The notes below the pieces were generated by a model. That model was not told the origin of the DNA and made no database searches. It worked only from the letters and a program-made list of their open reading frames with translations. Position numbers and translations under genes: made by a program. Positions 12,245 to 22,849 of a DNA stretch of 64,000 nt are shown one piece after another (the stretch's first letter is position 1; every line of letters starts with the position of its first letter). The DNA is from Trichosphaerium sp. ATCC 40318 (lineage: Eukaryota > Discosea > Flabellinia > Trichosidae): positions 543,501 to 607,500 of the forward strand of contig JALMLS010000304.1 of assembly GCA_038496445.1 (NCBI GenBank). The letters run 5' to 3'.

Positions 12245-12589
12245 TTCCTAATTTAGAAGTTGACCCTCGTGATTTTTCAAAAATGGGTACGCACCCATTA
12301 CGTGTAATCTTACGTGTAACAAGTTGCCATATGTTGCTCAACAAAGCCATTAATGCATTAAAAGGAATATATATGACGCTGCTTAGTTTGTTGTGATTGT
12401 TGGGTTGTATCTTTTTCTTCTATTCTTGCAAGTTTACTGGCTAAACCGTCACCTGATTCTCGAATCTCGTTACCTTTGACACCACCGTAATTCGCTACGG
12501 TAGGACTATTTCAATTGTCTTCACAGCAAGCTCGCCTTAATTAGCTAGAATAAGTACGAATTTGTCACATATTGTCGTGTAAACAGCAT
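12245..12589 (-). CDS. Small candidate gene, weakly ATPase-inhibitor (IF1)-like
   Basis: A short spliced reading frame is visible. ATG at 12589 gives [11 protein letters not shown], a 5'GT-AG intron follows, and then [20 protein letters not shown] and a charged stretch [12 protein letters not shown]. The G-x-[IV]-R-E-x-G pattern followed by charged helix is reminiscent of mitochondrial IF1. The short basic N-terminus could be a presequence. The 3' exon is uncertain: two alternatives remain open, one ending near 12250. The start codon lies only 4 bp from that of the divergent ADP/ATP carrier, which is unusual. This is a tentative call. Confidence 0.3.
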
Positions 12590-12593
12590 TATT

Positions 12594-13886
12594 ATGGCCG
12601 ACGTCACTAAAAATGAGCGCACCTTTGGTGACAGAGCTAAATCCTTTGCCTCCGATGTGTTAATGGGCGGTGTAAGCGCTGCGACGAGTAAAACACTTGT
12701 AGCGCCGATTGAACGCGTAAAGCTACTTCTACAGACACGTCCGGGGCAATATAAAGGTATTAGAGACTGTGTATCCAAAACATATCACAAGGACGGTTTT
12801 TGGCAGTTCTGGCGCGGAAACGGGACTAACGTTGGACGTTACTTCCCTACACAAGCGTTAAATTTTGGATTCAAAGATATCTATCGCGGTATTGCTTACC
12901 AAGGCAAAGATCCCAGCGAATTTGGATACTATGAACTGGTAAGCGAACATGACACTACAATTTTCATCAAACTGTTCCCAACACCCAAGTTGTAGTCTCA
13001 TCCTTGTTTCTACGCTTAAAAACACTTTGCAGGCTGCTCGGAATATGGCTGTGGGAGGTATGGCTGGATTTACGTCTGCGTGCTGTTGTTACCCTCTGGA
13101 TCTCGCCAGAACAAGACTTGCAGCAGATACTGGTACGTGTCCACGTGTTTTACCTCACGACCAAGAGAGCAAACCACGTACAAATTAGTTGTAAGGTTCT
13201 CACTTTTTACACTTATAAACTTTCTACTTTTGTAGAAATTTCGCCAACCTTTTGCCAAAACGTAAAAGTATCTTAGGCACAGTAAAACAATTCCAAGGCT
13301 TCTTTGATGTACTCCGAAAAACTGGTCAAGAAGGCGGTAAGTAAAACGCATGCTCTAAAGAACGTGCAATGTTTGCCCTTTAGAGTACATGCTAATAATG
13401 CTCAAAAGGGTTTCGAGCATACTATAGAGGCTTTGGTATTTCTATTCTAGGCATTGTTCCTTATAGGGCATTGTACTTTGGAGGTTACGATACTATAAAG
13501 TCAATAGTCATTACAGAACCAGAGCACAATAATTTTTGGCGCAAATGGGCTATCAGTCAGACAACTACTGTTATAGCACAATATGTTGTCTATCCTGTGG
13601 ATACAATACGAAGGAACCAAATGACTCATGGACATAAACTAGAGTTTAGTTCAAGGTTCTTCAGCATCATAGACATTTAGCATAAACTAATGTGATGTAG
13701 TTACCGTACAATGAAAACGCTAGTAGCACGGAAAGGTATGATGGGGTTGTATCAAGGAGGTACGGGATGTTACTTTAAGTTAAATGCTGATGTATTTGTT
13801 AAGCGTTGGCAAACACCTTTAGAGCAACTGGTGGAGCATTGACAATTGTGTTTTATGATGAGTTAAAACAGTTTACTGGTCTCTAA
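12594..13886 (+). CDS. Mitochondrial ADP/ATP carrier-like protein
   Basis: This is a mitochondrial carrier of about 300 residues. The first repeat has [16 protein letters not shown] and [20 protein letters not shown], a very typical ADP/ATP carrier string. The second repeat is [20 protein letters not shown], after an intron at about 12940-13030. The third is [20 protein letters not shown], then [10 protein letters not shown]. The last exons give [13 protein letters not shown] and [17 protein letters not shown] before TAA at 13884-13886. All three P-x-[DE]-x-x-[KR] signatures are present. The hallmark RRRMMM stretch after the third signature is replaced by RRNQMTHG, so nucleotide specificity is open. 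It acts in the inner mitochondrial membrane. Confidence 0.85.
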
Positions 13887-14395
13887 ATTTTCTTTATTTT
13901 TTGCCTTCACCATTCACTAACAGCATGATATACATCTCTGTGCCATCTTTACTCATTAGTCGTGATGGAAGTCCTAACACATGGTGGATTGTTACATTCG
14001 CTATGAACCTTAACTGTATTTACTTTTGTTCCAATCAATAACACGTTCAACTACTTATAAATGACTTGATTGCTCAGCCATTTTAAATGCATGAGACTGT
14101 TTCTGTTTAACAGTTTTAAGCTCAAGATTACTTCGCTTTTGTTCACAAAAGTTCTAGGCCGGCTTCAACAACGTGAACTCTTGTGATGGATTCACTAAAT
14201 TTTCGCTATTGGCACAATAACTCTAACCAACGGTGGTAACTAATCAAACTGTAACATCTTGAGCCCAAGTTGTTTATCAGAAACGCATTTACAATTCAGC
14301 TAAACCGAGATTGGCGGCCTCGGCATTCTAATAATATTCCATTGTCGTTACTGAGTCAAGTCATAAACGTCTATTTAGAACCGTTGTAACCACAA
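13887..14395. other. Intergenic stretch with decayed minus-strand coding text
   Basis: About 500 bp lie between the carrier and the ADP-ribosylhydrolase. On the minus strand one can read SNLELKTVKQKQSHAFKM, then an in-frame TAA, then VVERVIDWNKS, and further on SKDGTEMYIMLLVNGEGKK with a stop near 13900. The codon texture looks protein-like but no start, family or consistent intron set was found. It may be a pseudogene remnant or a small gene whose introns I failed to place. Confidence 0.3.
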
Positions 14396-16168
14396 ATGGA
14401 ACCTGAAAGATGTAAAGCCGTGTTAGACCGCATTTCTGGTAGTTTGATAGGTCTTGCTTGTGGCGATGCCTTTGGCTTCCCAGTTGAAGGTGTGTATTAT
14501 ATACGCGTAGAAACGCTAAAAAGAGTATGTTTAGGCTTAACAACAGATAAAGTAATACAAAAGCTGTGTCTACCGAGCCAATACCAGCCAAAAAATATGT
14601 GGGACACGTCTGCACTTAATTTTTCAGGCACAGAAGAAGAAGCACCAACACCTTCATTTATTGTGCGCGTTACAACTTCAAATGCAATTTCTTAACTTTT
14701 TGGTTTAGGAATTTGATAGTGGCCCGCCTGGTACTTATAGTGATGATACACAGTTTGCTCTCATCTTGCTACAATCTATTTTCGAGGTACGCACGTTGCC
14801 CACGTGCACTTTATTTTTAAAAGGAGAGTTCGCTAAAGCTTGTAACACCTTTTGCTTAGAAAGGCAAGTTTGACCCGAAGCGTACCGCTGAGGTTTTTGT
14901 ACATATGACACAATGCAAGGGTATGTTGAGGGGATGGGGATTACTCAGGTATGAGTTTAAAAAGAGGTTGTGAAAAAATGTTAACGTTGTATTTTTAAAG
15001 AGGTACTGGAAAGAATGCAAGAAGAGCTATCAAAAATATGGGAATTGGATTATCTTGGAAAGAGTGTGGACAAGATTCTGCAGGTAAACATAATAATACA
15101 ATCTAATTTTCAGCGAGTGCAACTACTGATAAGACCTCCTTTGGAGTATTTTGTTGAAGAATTTTTGGTTGTTAACTTGTTTTATTAGGTAATGGTTCTG
15201 CAATGCGAGTTGGTCCCCTTGGTGCTTATTATGCTTCTAAGACTGAGGAGGAGTTACTTCACAACGTAACACTGTCAAGTTTCTTGACACATCGGCACGT
15301 TGCTTCTTTTTTGTTTTTTCTTACCCATTTCTTTAGTGATCCACGTGGAATTGTTGCTGGCGTAGCTGTAGCGTTTGGAGTTAGATATCTTGTAAATCTT
15401 CCAGAAGGTAAAGAAGGTACTATATTACTTTTTGAACTAGTGCTTCTTTGTTGCGTAATAGCTAAAACATTTGTTTTAGAGGATGAAGAATTTTCTGCCA
15501 AAGATTTTATTACATACGTTGCAGAAAAATGTGTTTACGCTGAAGAATACCTCTTGTCAGAATGGAAAGCCTTGTTAAAGCCAGTTGTAAACTCTGATAA
15601 AGTGGATAATGATTTAAAGAATCAAAGAAATGGCAGAAATCAACCGCTACAACCTATTCATCAGTTTAGCTCATGTTTCTCAAAACTTAAAAGACTGATC
15701 ACTATGGACTTTGGCAAAGCTACAACAAATATCACAAAACAAGCGCGTAAAGTATCTGGAACGAAAGGACTTCATCCTTGTCAGGGATTTGCACTATGTT
15801 CTGTAATTACTGCATTTTTAGCTGTTTGTCAAGCTGAAAAATTCGAAGATGCTGTGATAAATGTTGTTCAGCTAGGGCAAGATACTGACACGTGCGTCAT
15901 ACATAACTCATACGTGTTGGTCTCTAATGTATTTTTAAGCTGTGGAGCTATTGCTGGTACCCTTGCTGGTGCAAGGTTTGGTCTCTCAGAAATTCCTGCT
16001 GTTTGGAAAGATAATCTAATAAACTCCAAAGAGTTATTAACAAAAGCTCAAGATATTGGTAAGCTATCACTATCATTGGCCGACAAGGACAAAATATCAT
16101 CTGTACATACATTAGATCATTTAATTGCAATGGAAAGCTTAGATTACTTCGCAGAAACATCAAAATAG
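14396..16168 (+). CDS. ADP-ribosylglycohydrolase family protein
   Basis: ATG 14396 begins with RISGSLIGLACGDAFGFPVEG, the classic opening of ADP-ribosyl(dinitrogen reductase) glycohydrolases. After an intron the metal-binding motif appears as GPPGTYSDDTQFALIL. Next are MLRGWGITQ/RGTGKNARRA and GNGSAMRVGPLGAYY, both family hallmarks. A long final exon (15203-16168) carries the helical domain. Near its end is QLGQDTDTC, matching the G-G/Q-D-T-D second metal site. An insertion of Lys/Asn/Ser-rich sequence (about 15560-15760) lengthens the protein relative to the family norm. Members remove ADP-ribose from proteins or hydrolyse related substrates using two Mg ions. Confidence 0.88.
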
Positions 16169-16358
16169 AATAAATAAAACAATGTACTATAAATCGTTTT
16201 GTAAGCTTGTTTGTCCTGACGGTCATAGAAGTCCAAATAATTTAGTTCTCCGCAACTGAACATAACTAGAATCTTGAAAGACCCCTTTCGGCTGTGAGTG
16301 ACTTCTACTAAAGAAATAGCGAAAAGCAAAGTGTCAATTTGAAATAAGCATTTATTCT

Positions 16359-19300
16359 TTAGAACAAAGGATCAAATCCGGCATTTACGTTCACAGATGC
16401 ATCTACAGTGGCTTCTCCACCAAATTCTTGATCACCTTGGCCGGAGCCAAGAGGTGCAAAGAAGTCATCATTAGGGTTAGCTAAAACAAAAAGAGTCAGA
16501 CAACAGAATACAGCAATCAAAAAGGAAAAAAAATACTATCATACCAGATACGTTTGCAGATACGCTAGCATCAGCACCCAATGAACTAAAAAAGTCATTT
16601 TCCTGAGCTGGTGGCGCATTTGCATCGCCGCCTGTCGAACCGAACATATCACCCGAGTTGCTGGTGAAGAAATCTCCGGAAGGATTTGGTGCATCAGCTT
16701 GAACATTGTTGGATCCAAACATATCTCCACCAGAGCTGAAGAAGTCACCACCTGCTGATGCCTCAACAGTTGCACCACCGCTCACATCGGCGCTGGCACC
16801 ACCAAAGAAGTCTCCAGATGAAGCGTTAGCATCAGCGTTAAAGAAGTCACCGCTAGGTGGTGGAGCACTGCTTCCAGTGGTTCCGAAAAAGTCACCACTA
16901 GCTGATGCATCAACACTAGCATTAGGATTACTGCCGAAAAAGTCTCCTTCAGGAGCTGGGACGTTTTCACCAACACTGCCTTCACCAGTAGCAAAGAAAT
17001 CACCACCAGGTGATGGCACAGCAGGAACGGGTGGTGCGTTGGCACTAGCATACGCATCTCCAGAAACTTCAACAGAAGCATCTGCGCTACCAAAAAAGTC
17101 GTTTTGAGGAGCAGGGAAGCTGGCTTCAGCACCAACTTGTGCTTGGCCACCAACTTGTGCTTGGCTACCACCGAAAAAGTCATCTTCAGGCGCCGCACCA
17201 CCAGCAAAGAAATCACTATCAGTCTGGTCTCTAAAGCAAAGTAAGTGGTAGACCTATAAATGTAAAGACATACGGTCCGTCGAATGATGGGGCCACTAGA
17301 GCAGGTGGCGGAAGCATAGCACCAGAAGGTGCTTCCTTTGGTGGAAGTGCTTGAACTGGAGCCTCTTCTTCACCTTTACCCTTTTTAGATTTTCTACCCT
17401 TTCTGGATTTTCCCTTTTTGCGTTCAGCCTTTTTCTTTTTGGAGCCTACAAGTAGTTGGTTGTTAGTTGGATATTTTTTGTACTAAATCGTGTACCTCTT
17501 CGCTTCTTGCCTTCGGAGCGTTCTGAACCAGAGTGAGAACCAAGTTCAGAAGAGTCAACATCTACGCCTAGTGTAGAGCCTTCACCACCTACAGAAACAT
17601 TCACGTTTGCCTGATAGTGACATTTAGTAAACATAATGGTAATAAAAACGTACTGAAACACCAAATGATGGTTGTGTAACCTCCACTGAAGGAGAGAAGA
17701 AATCTGCGCTAGGTTCAGGAGCACCACCTTGTCCAAAAATACCAAACTCTGCTTGAGCATTTCCACCGACAGTTTGGGAAGGTGCATCATTTGTAGTGAA
17801 TGGCATAAAGCCATCAAACTGGCCACCAGTGGCATTGAAATTGCCATCTCCCTCGAAGTACTGCACTGACGAGTCTTTACGGAGGTGAGCACCCGCTACA
17901 TTCACATATAAGCTAATGTACGAGATATTTAAACGTACTTGCTACGGTGCCACCAAAGGTTGGGGTAGGTGCTGGAACAGAAGCTTGTTTAAGTGCTGCA
18001 ATCTCTCTTTTGAGATTTTCGATATCGCTCTTTTGGAATCTAACATTGTTCTTGCTCTCCTCGAGTTGTTCACGTGTTGCACGAAGCATTTGTTCTTCAG
18101 CTTTGTAAACATCCATTGTACGTGCCATATTAGCCTTTATGCACAAGGTTAGAAATGCATTTAAACAAGTTGTTCATATAATACCTTTTGGCCTTGGTCT
18201 TGAGCAATTTGTTCCCGCAAGGCGTTCAATCTAGTCTTTCTGGCTGATACTTGCGCGCGTTGGCGATCTCTTGTCTCTTCCAATTGAGAAACATCATTCC
18301 TCATACGGTCCAAAACACCACTTTCATTTTGCTTAACCTCTTGCAATTGCTGAGCTTGTGTACGTAGGTCACCAAGCTACATTGATGATAAGTGAAAACA
18401 AGTAAATTGTAGCAAAGTAAAAACAAAGAAAGTAGTATTATGTGTAGCGAACCTGGGCTTGGAGTTGAGCACGCTGTTGTTGCTGTTGTTTTAATTTATT
18501 TTTAATCGTAAGCAGCAAGTTGGCTTGGCTTGCTTTTGCACGTTCTTGTTCTTCACGTGCACGCTCTTGTTGCTCACGGACAGCTGCTTGTGCAGCGCGT
18601 TTTTGCTCTTCGAGTTCTCTTCGTAATCTCATGATCTCTTCATCCTTTTCTCTTCGCAAACGCTCCTTCTCAGCTTCTTGCTTTGCACGTTCCTTAAAGC
18701 ATATAAGCACTAAAGATAAAACTATACTAATCCTTGCTCAATTACTACGTACAGCAGCAGCCAATTGATCTAGGCGGTCACGCTCTTCTTGAAGGATTCT
18801 CATTCTTGCTGCCTCATTCTCTCTGGCAAGACGCTCGCGGTCAGCCTCCAATTTGCGTTGCATCTCTTCCTCGCGAATCTTCAGTAAACGTGCGTTTTCT
18901 GCTTCCTTCTCGCTAGTAAAAGAATAAATCGTTGGGAAATACTGAATGTTAATACATACGCTAAAAGAGCAAGGCGTTTGGCCTCTTCTTCACGTTTGAC
19001 TGCTTCAATAGCAGCTGCTGTATTTTGACCAGCATTCATTTGTACGCCAACGCCTACATTGTAATTTAGATTACAAAGTAATTAAATAGTATGCTCTACC
19101 CATAGAGGCGCTTGAACCACCCATTGAAATTTGCGATGCTCCCATAGCACCAAAGACACTGCCTTGATTTTTTGGAGGTGGTGATCCAAAGACCATACCA
19201 CCCATGCTAAGCGAATCTTGAGATGTCTGAGCGCCTACAGTACAATTAAATAACGCAATAGAGTAATTAAACAACATACTTGGATTGCCAGGTGCTGTTA

Positions 19301-21451
19301 ACGAAGGGGAGCTGGAAAGAAGTGAAAGTGAAGAAGAGTTAGAGTTCAAACCGCCACCTAGCTGCATAAGAAACTTCTTTTCAATTAGAGCGTACCAAGA
19401 CCAAATACACCAACGCTTGAACTAGCTGGCATTGGTGCATTCGAGCTAGAACCACCAAGCATGTTCAAGTCTATCAAATGGTTATTAACTGACATAAATT
19501 AGTACAAAGGATTGAGTACTTGAACCACCAAGTCCTGAAACATTTCCGCTAGCGTTAGTTGAGCCACCAGTGTTTAGCTGAGCATTGAGCTGGCCACTAC
19601 TCTGAGATCCGCCAAAGCCTCTAGACTTAGCACTCGTGGTAGGAAGGCCACTAATAGCAGCTAGATCACCAAACAATGTAGGTCTTCTTTCAGCAGCTGA
19701 ACTTTCAGCTGCTTTTGGTGTATCAGGATTTGTATTGAATAATGAAGGTTTTTGAGTTGGATGTATAACGTTAGCGTTAGGATTCTGAGGTTTTGTTGGG
19801 TTGGTGTAAAAGTGAGAAGGCATGCTTGCATTGCCACCAACATTTAGACCAGGTATGTTCAAGGAAGCCACAGCAGTTGGCGGCTTAGCTTGGACATTCA
19901 AAGGTGCTGAAACATTTTGTGAAGTGTTAAAGGAGCTTAGTAGAGACTGAGGTAGAGAGCTAGGTACGCGTGGAATCACTTTTGTGCCGACGAGATTGAT
20001 CATATGCATAGCCATACAGAATTCTTGCTAAACAGGAAAAGAAAGGTTAGTCTCATTATTTTCTACAAATGCTATACAACGTACAAAGTTAAGCATGCCC
20101 TTCTTACTCCTGTCAGTGAGAGCCCATATTTGACCCAAAAGAGGTTTTGCAAGACCAGTTTTAAGGAACAGAACTCGCGCAACGTTTCCTAATAAAAATA
20201 AACCAATAGTCTATCGTAGTACTCAACACACCTGGGACATTACCGGCACGATCCTTTTGTTGACCGTTATAATATCGTCTATAGGTTTGCATCTTCGCTG
20301 GTGTAATAAAGAAGGGATCATTTGGAGTCATGGTTATGTTAGGTAGAGGGTTACTACTGAAAGATGCAACACTACTGGCAGTGCTGCTCATACCAACACT
20401 GCCAAGAGAACTAGCAGTTGACATCGAAGCCATGCCTGTTGTACTAGCTGAGCTTGCAGATGTTAACATTTGCGTGGACGAACCTCCGCCTATTGGGACT
20501 GCAAAGTGTCAGTAAAGATAACTTATTTCTCGCTAGGAGATACATACCAGATAATTTAGCAAGAGCAGCAGCTGGCGCTCTAATTGTTTTTACACTTGCA
20601 GCCAATTCTGGTGGTATTTTTGAGGGCAATGCTTCGCCTTTAATACGCGCAGTAATCAAAGCCATTGCAATACCGAACTCTGGTAACGTTAATCTACCAT
20701 CCTTGTCTATCATATTGGTCAGAAAGCAGCACAATAACAGTAGTTGTACCTTGATCCGCAAGATTCCAAATTGCGCCCAAATCTTGCTTTGAAAGCTTAG
20801 ACTTCATGAAGAAATTCCTTACTTCGCCACCTACTCCACTGTCAAATAACACCGAGTGAGCGAGCCTTGTGTACCAGTCACTTTGCCGTCTTTGTCTGCA
20901 TCTAATGACAAGAAGTTTTGGCGCAGTTGAGCCTTTACTGAGTCTGTTAAACTCCAACTGAAGGACGACTATTGTTTGTGTGAGAATCTGTTGTACTAAT
21001 TTTGGGCGTACAGCAGCGCTTGGAGCGGAGGGCATATTGATACCATTAAATCGTGGCAAGGGTATTTCTACGCCATGTGAGCGATGTTACAAGTAAATAT
21101 CTTACGCTTTGTGCTTTGAAGCATGTGTTGTGTTAGATCCTGCTTGCCACTTTGAGCTAATGCCACATAACGTAGCGATGTATAAAATGCGGTTTTATCC
21201 AAGTGCGTTTGACCACTGGATGATAGTTGCCACACCTATGCCCATTAAATCGCGTATACTAATTATTGATTGTTTTATTTCGGTTTTGCTATTCTAAGCA
21301 CCTTTATTAATTGTTGCTTGGTAAGCGGAGGCCTGGAGAGCACATAAAAGCTTTTAGCGTCTCCAGCGCCAATTTTACCGTCCTTATCTTTATCTGCTGC
21401 TTTAAATAAAAATTCATAGTAGCTTCGCTCTGTTTGGTTCAGCGACGCCAT
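16359..21451 (-). CDS. Multi-EH-domain endocytic scaffold (Eps15/Pan1/intersectin-like)
   Basis: ATG at 21451 starts the first EH domain (ERSYYEFLFKAADKDKDGKI, a calcium-binding EF-hand). A second EH domain spans about 21000-20690 (LSLDADKDGKV, then LSKQDLGAIWNLAD and DKDGRLTLPEFGIAMALI). A third EH-like domain runs about 20370-20090 (FFITPAKMQTYRRYY, then LGQIWALTD). The middle (20010-19070) is low-complexity Ala/Ser/Asn/Gly. A coiled coil rich in Glu/Arg/Gln follows (about 18910-17930). The C-terminal tail (17230-16359) is an array of DFF motifs and ends GFDPLF. This order of EH, coiled coil and acidic aromatic tail is that of Eps15-type proteins, which link cargo, AP2 and clathrin. At least twelve introns interrupt it. 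Confidence 0.8.
16430..17225 (-). repeat. Array of [GSND]DFF motifs in the EH-scaffold tail
   Basis: Within the tail of the EH protein the tripeptide DFF occurs about a dozen times (SGDFFG, PGGDFFA, QNDFFG and similar), with two DMF variants, spaced roughly 12-25 residues in Ala/Ser/Gly/Pro linkers. Another copy sits upstream at about 17695. The spacing and acidic-aromatic nature resemble DPF/DxF clathrin-adaptor ligands. Confidence 0.75.
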
Positions 21452-21613
21452 GACGTTGCCTGGCTTTTTTTTTTGCGTTGCTTGTTAGTGAGCACCATGA
21501 CTTAACGCAACATGTCAAACTCATTTTAATAAACTATTCATTCGAACTCATTTTGTAACGTAGGCTACTTACAATTACATTTCGTTTTATTGTGCAAAAC
21601 GATTCTCGGTTGG

Positions 21614-22481
21614 TTACAAGGCCTCTTCATCCTCCAGCCTTTCAGATTGATCCATTGCTTCAACTTTAATAGTTCTAGACAATTCTGCTGTAGTTTGTGG
21701 TTTGGTTTCAGGTGCTGGTTCAATGTCACGTGCGCCTTTCGTCGTTGCAAGGCTGTTAGCGCTTTCTCCTGTGTCTTCCTCAATTCCACCATAGCGTAGT
21801 ACATCGCCACCAGACACGCGAAGAGACTATTGTCGGTTAACTTTGTGGAAGATTAATATTTAGCTAATACTTTAACTTCTGGCATTGAGTCTAGCACGCC
21901 CGATTCGCCCTTTCGATAACGTTCTAGCTCTATTCTGTTTAGTTCCTCTACCGTGGCGTCCAGCGAAGAGTCCTGTGCACCGTGAAGAAAATCCAACACG
22001 CTAAAGACAAATGAGTAAAATGAAACGACAATGCATGACAATCACCTGCCGCGTTGTAATAAGCTCTCCTTGTGCGCTTTTTCTTCCAATCTGTGCTTGC
22101 TGTCTATTTCTTTGGCCTGATCTATCTTAACAAGTAATTTTTCTTTTTCTTGATGAAATCTGAGCTCGTCGTATGCTGTTGGTGGCCTATCAATAGAGAA
22201 TGCTACGAAGTGTCAGTTACTTCAATTATTACTATTCCAGAAGCAAAACACGCACTTAGCCACCTATTCCATAGGTATGGGAGCCCGTGAGGGTCTGGGT
22301 GACCTTTATAATCTACAGTCCTTCTAGTGGGCTCTACATGTAACTGAGGTGTACCACAACACTATCAAGTGCAAATACCTGGGTCATTTGCTAATTCGTA
22401 ATATTGGTTGCCAAATGAGTCAGTTCCAACATGTTTTTTACCCGTTAGAGCTTGTGCTGATCGATACAAGCGCGTCCACAT
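21614..22481 (-). CDS. NDUFAF2/NDUFA12-like complex I (assembly) protein
   Basis: The proposed start ATG at 22481 gives MWTRLYRSAQALTGKKHVG and TDSFGNQYYE, the conserved opening of the B17.2/NDUFA12 and B17.2L/NDUFAF2 family. The next exon has RRTVDYKGHPDPHGLPY and LWNRWLSA, matching the family R-V...D...P..W..WL pattern. IDRPPTAYDELRF then aligns with its C-terminal proline block. The extra acidic and coiled tail, ending ERLEDEEAL at 21614, is longer than usual. A further upstream exon with an alternative start near 22610 cannot be excluded. The expected place is the mitochondrial matrix, in assembly of NADH dehydrogenase. Confidence 0.6.
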
Positions 22482-22849
22482 GCTGTGTAGTGGTTTTGAG
22501 CCTTAATACAATCGGACTTACGGCGAATTTCTGTAACGGTTGCCACTTACACGCATCACCTTTCGCTGTATTAAGCAAGTAGCATACCAACTGCTCGGAC
22601 ATTGATATGTAGTATTTGACCACTCAGGTACGATCGTGGCTCATTGTTGTTTGAGTTGTGTAATGGCATAAAAGCCACCAAAAATACAGCAATATTACAA
22701 GTGCACTTGCTCCAAATACGCTAAGCCTTAAATTTGCTTATTTGTGACAAAAAAAAACGTTTTAATGCTTTCAATCTCACAAGCCATTAGATCCAGTACA
22801 TTCGTAGAGGGTGAAAAACACTACCAACTAAATAATTTTTTTTGCTGGT

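Noticed and set aside
16706-17107. Plus-strand frame rich in KKSP repeats
   Set aside because: It is the antisense of the DFF tail of the EH scaffold. The minus-strand frame continues across introns into EH and coiled-coil domains.
18520-18768. Plus-strand Ser/Arg-rich frame
   Set aside because: It is antisense to the charged coiled coil of the EH scaffold.
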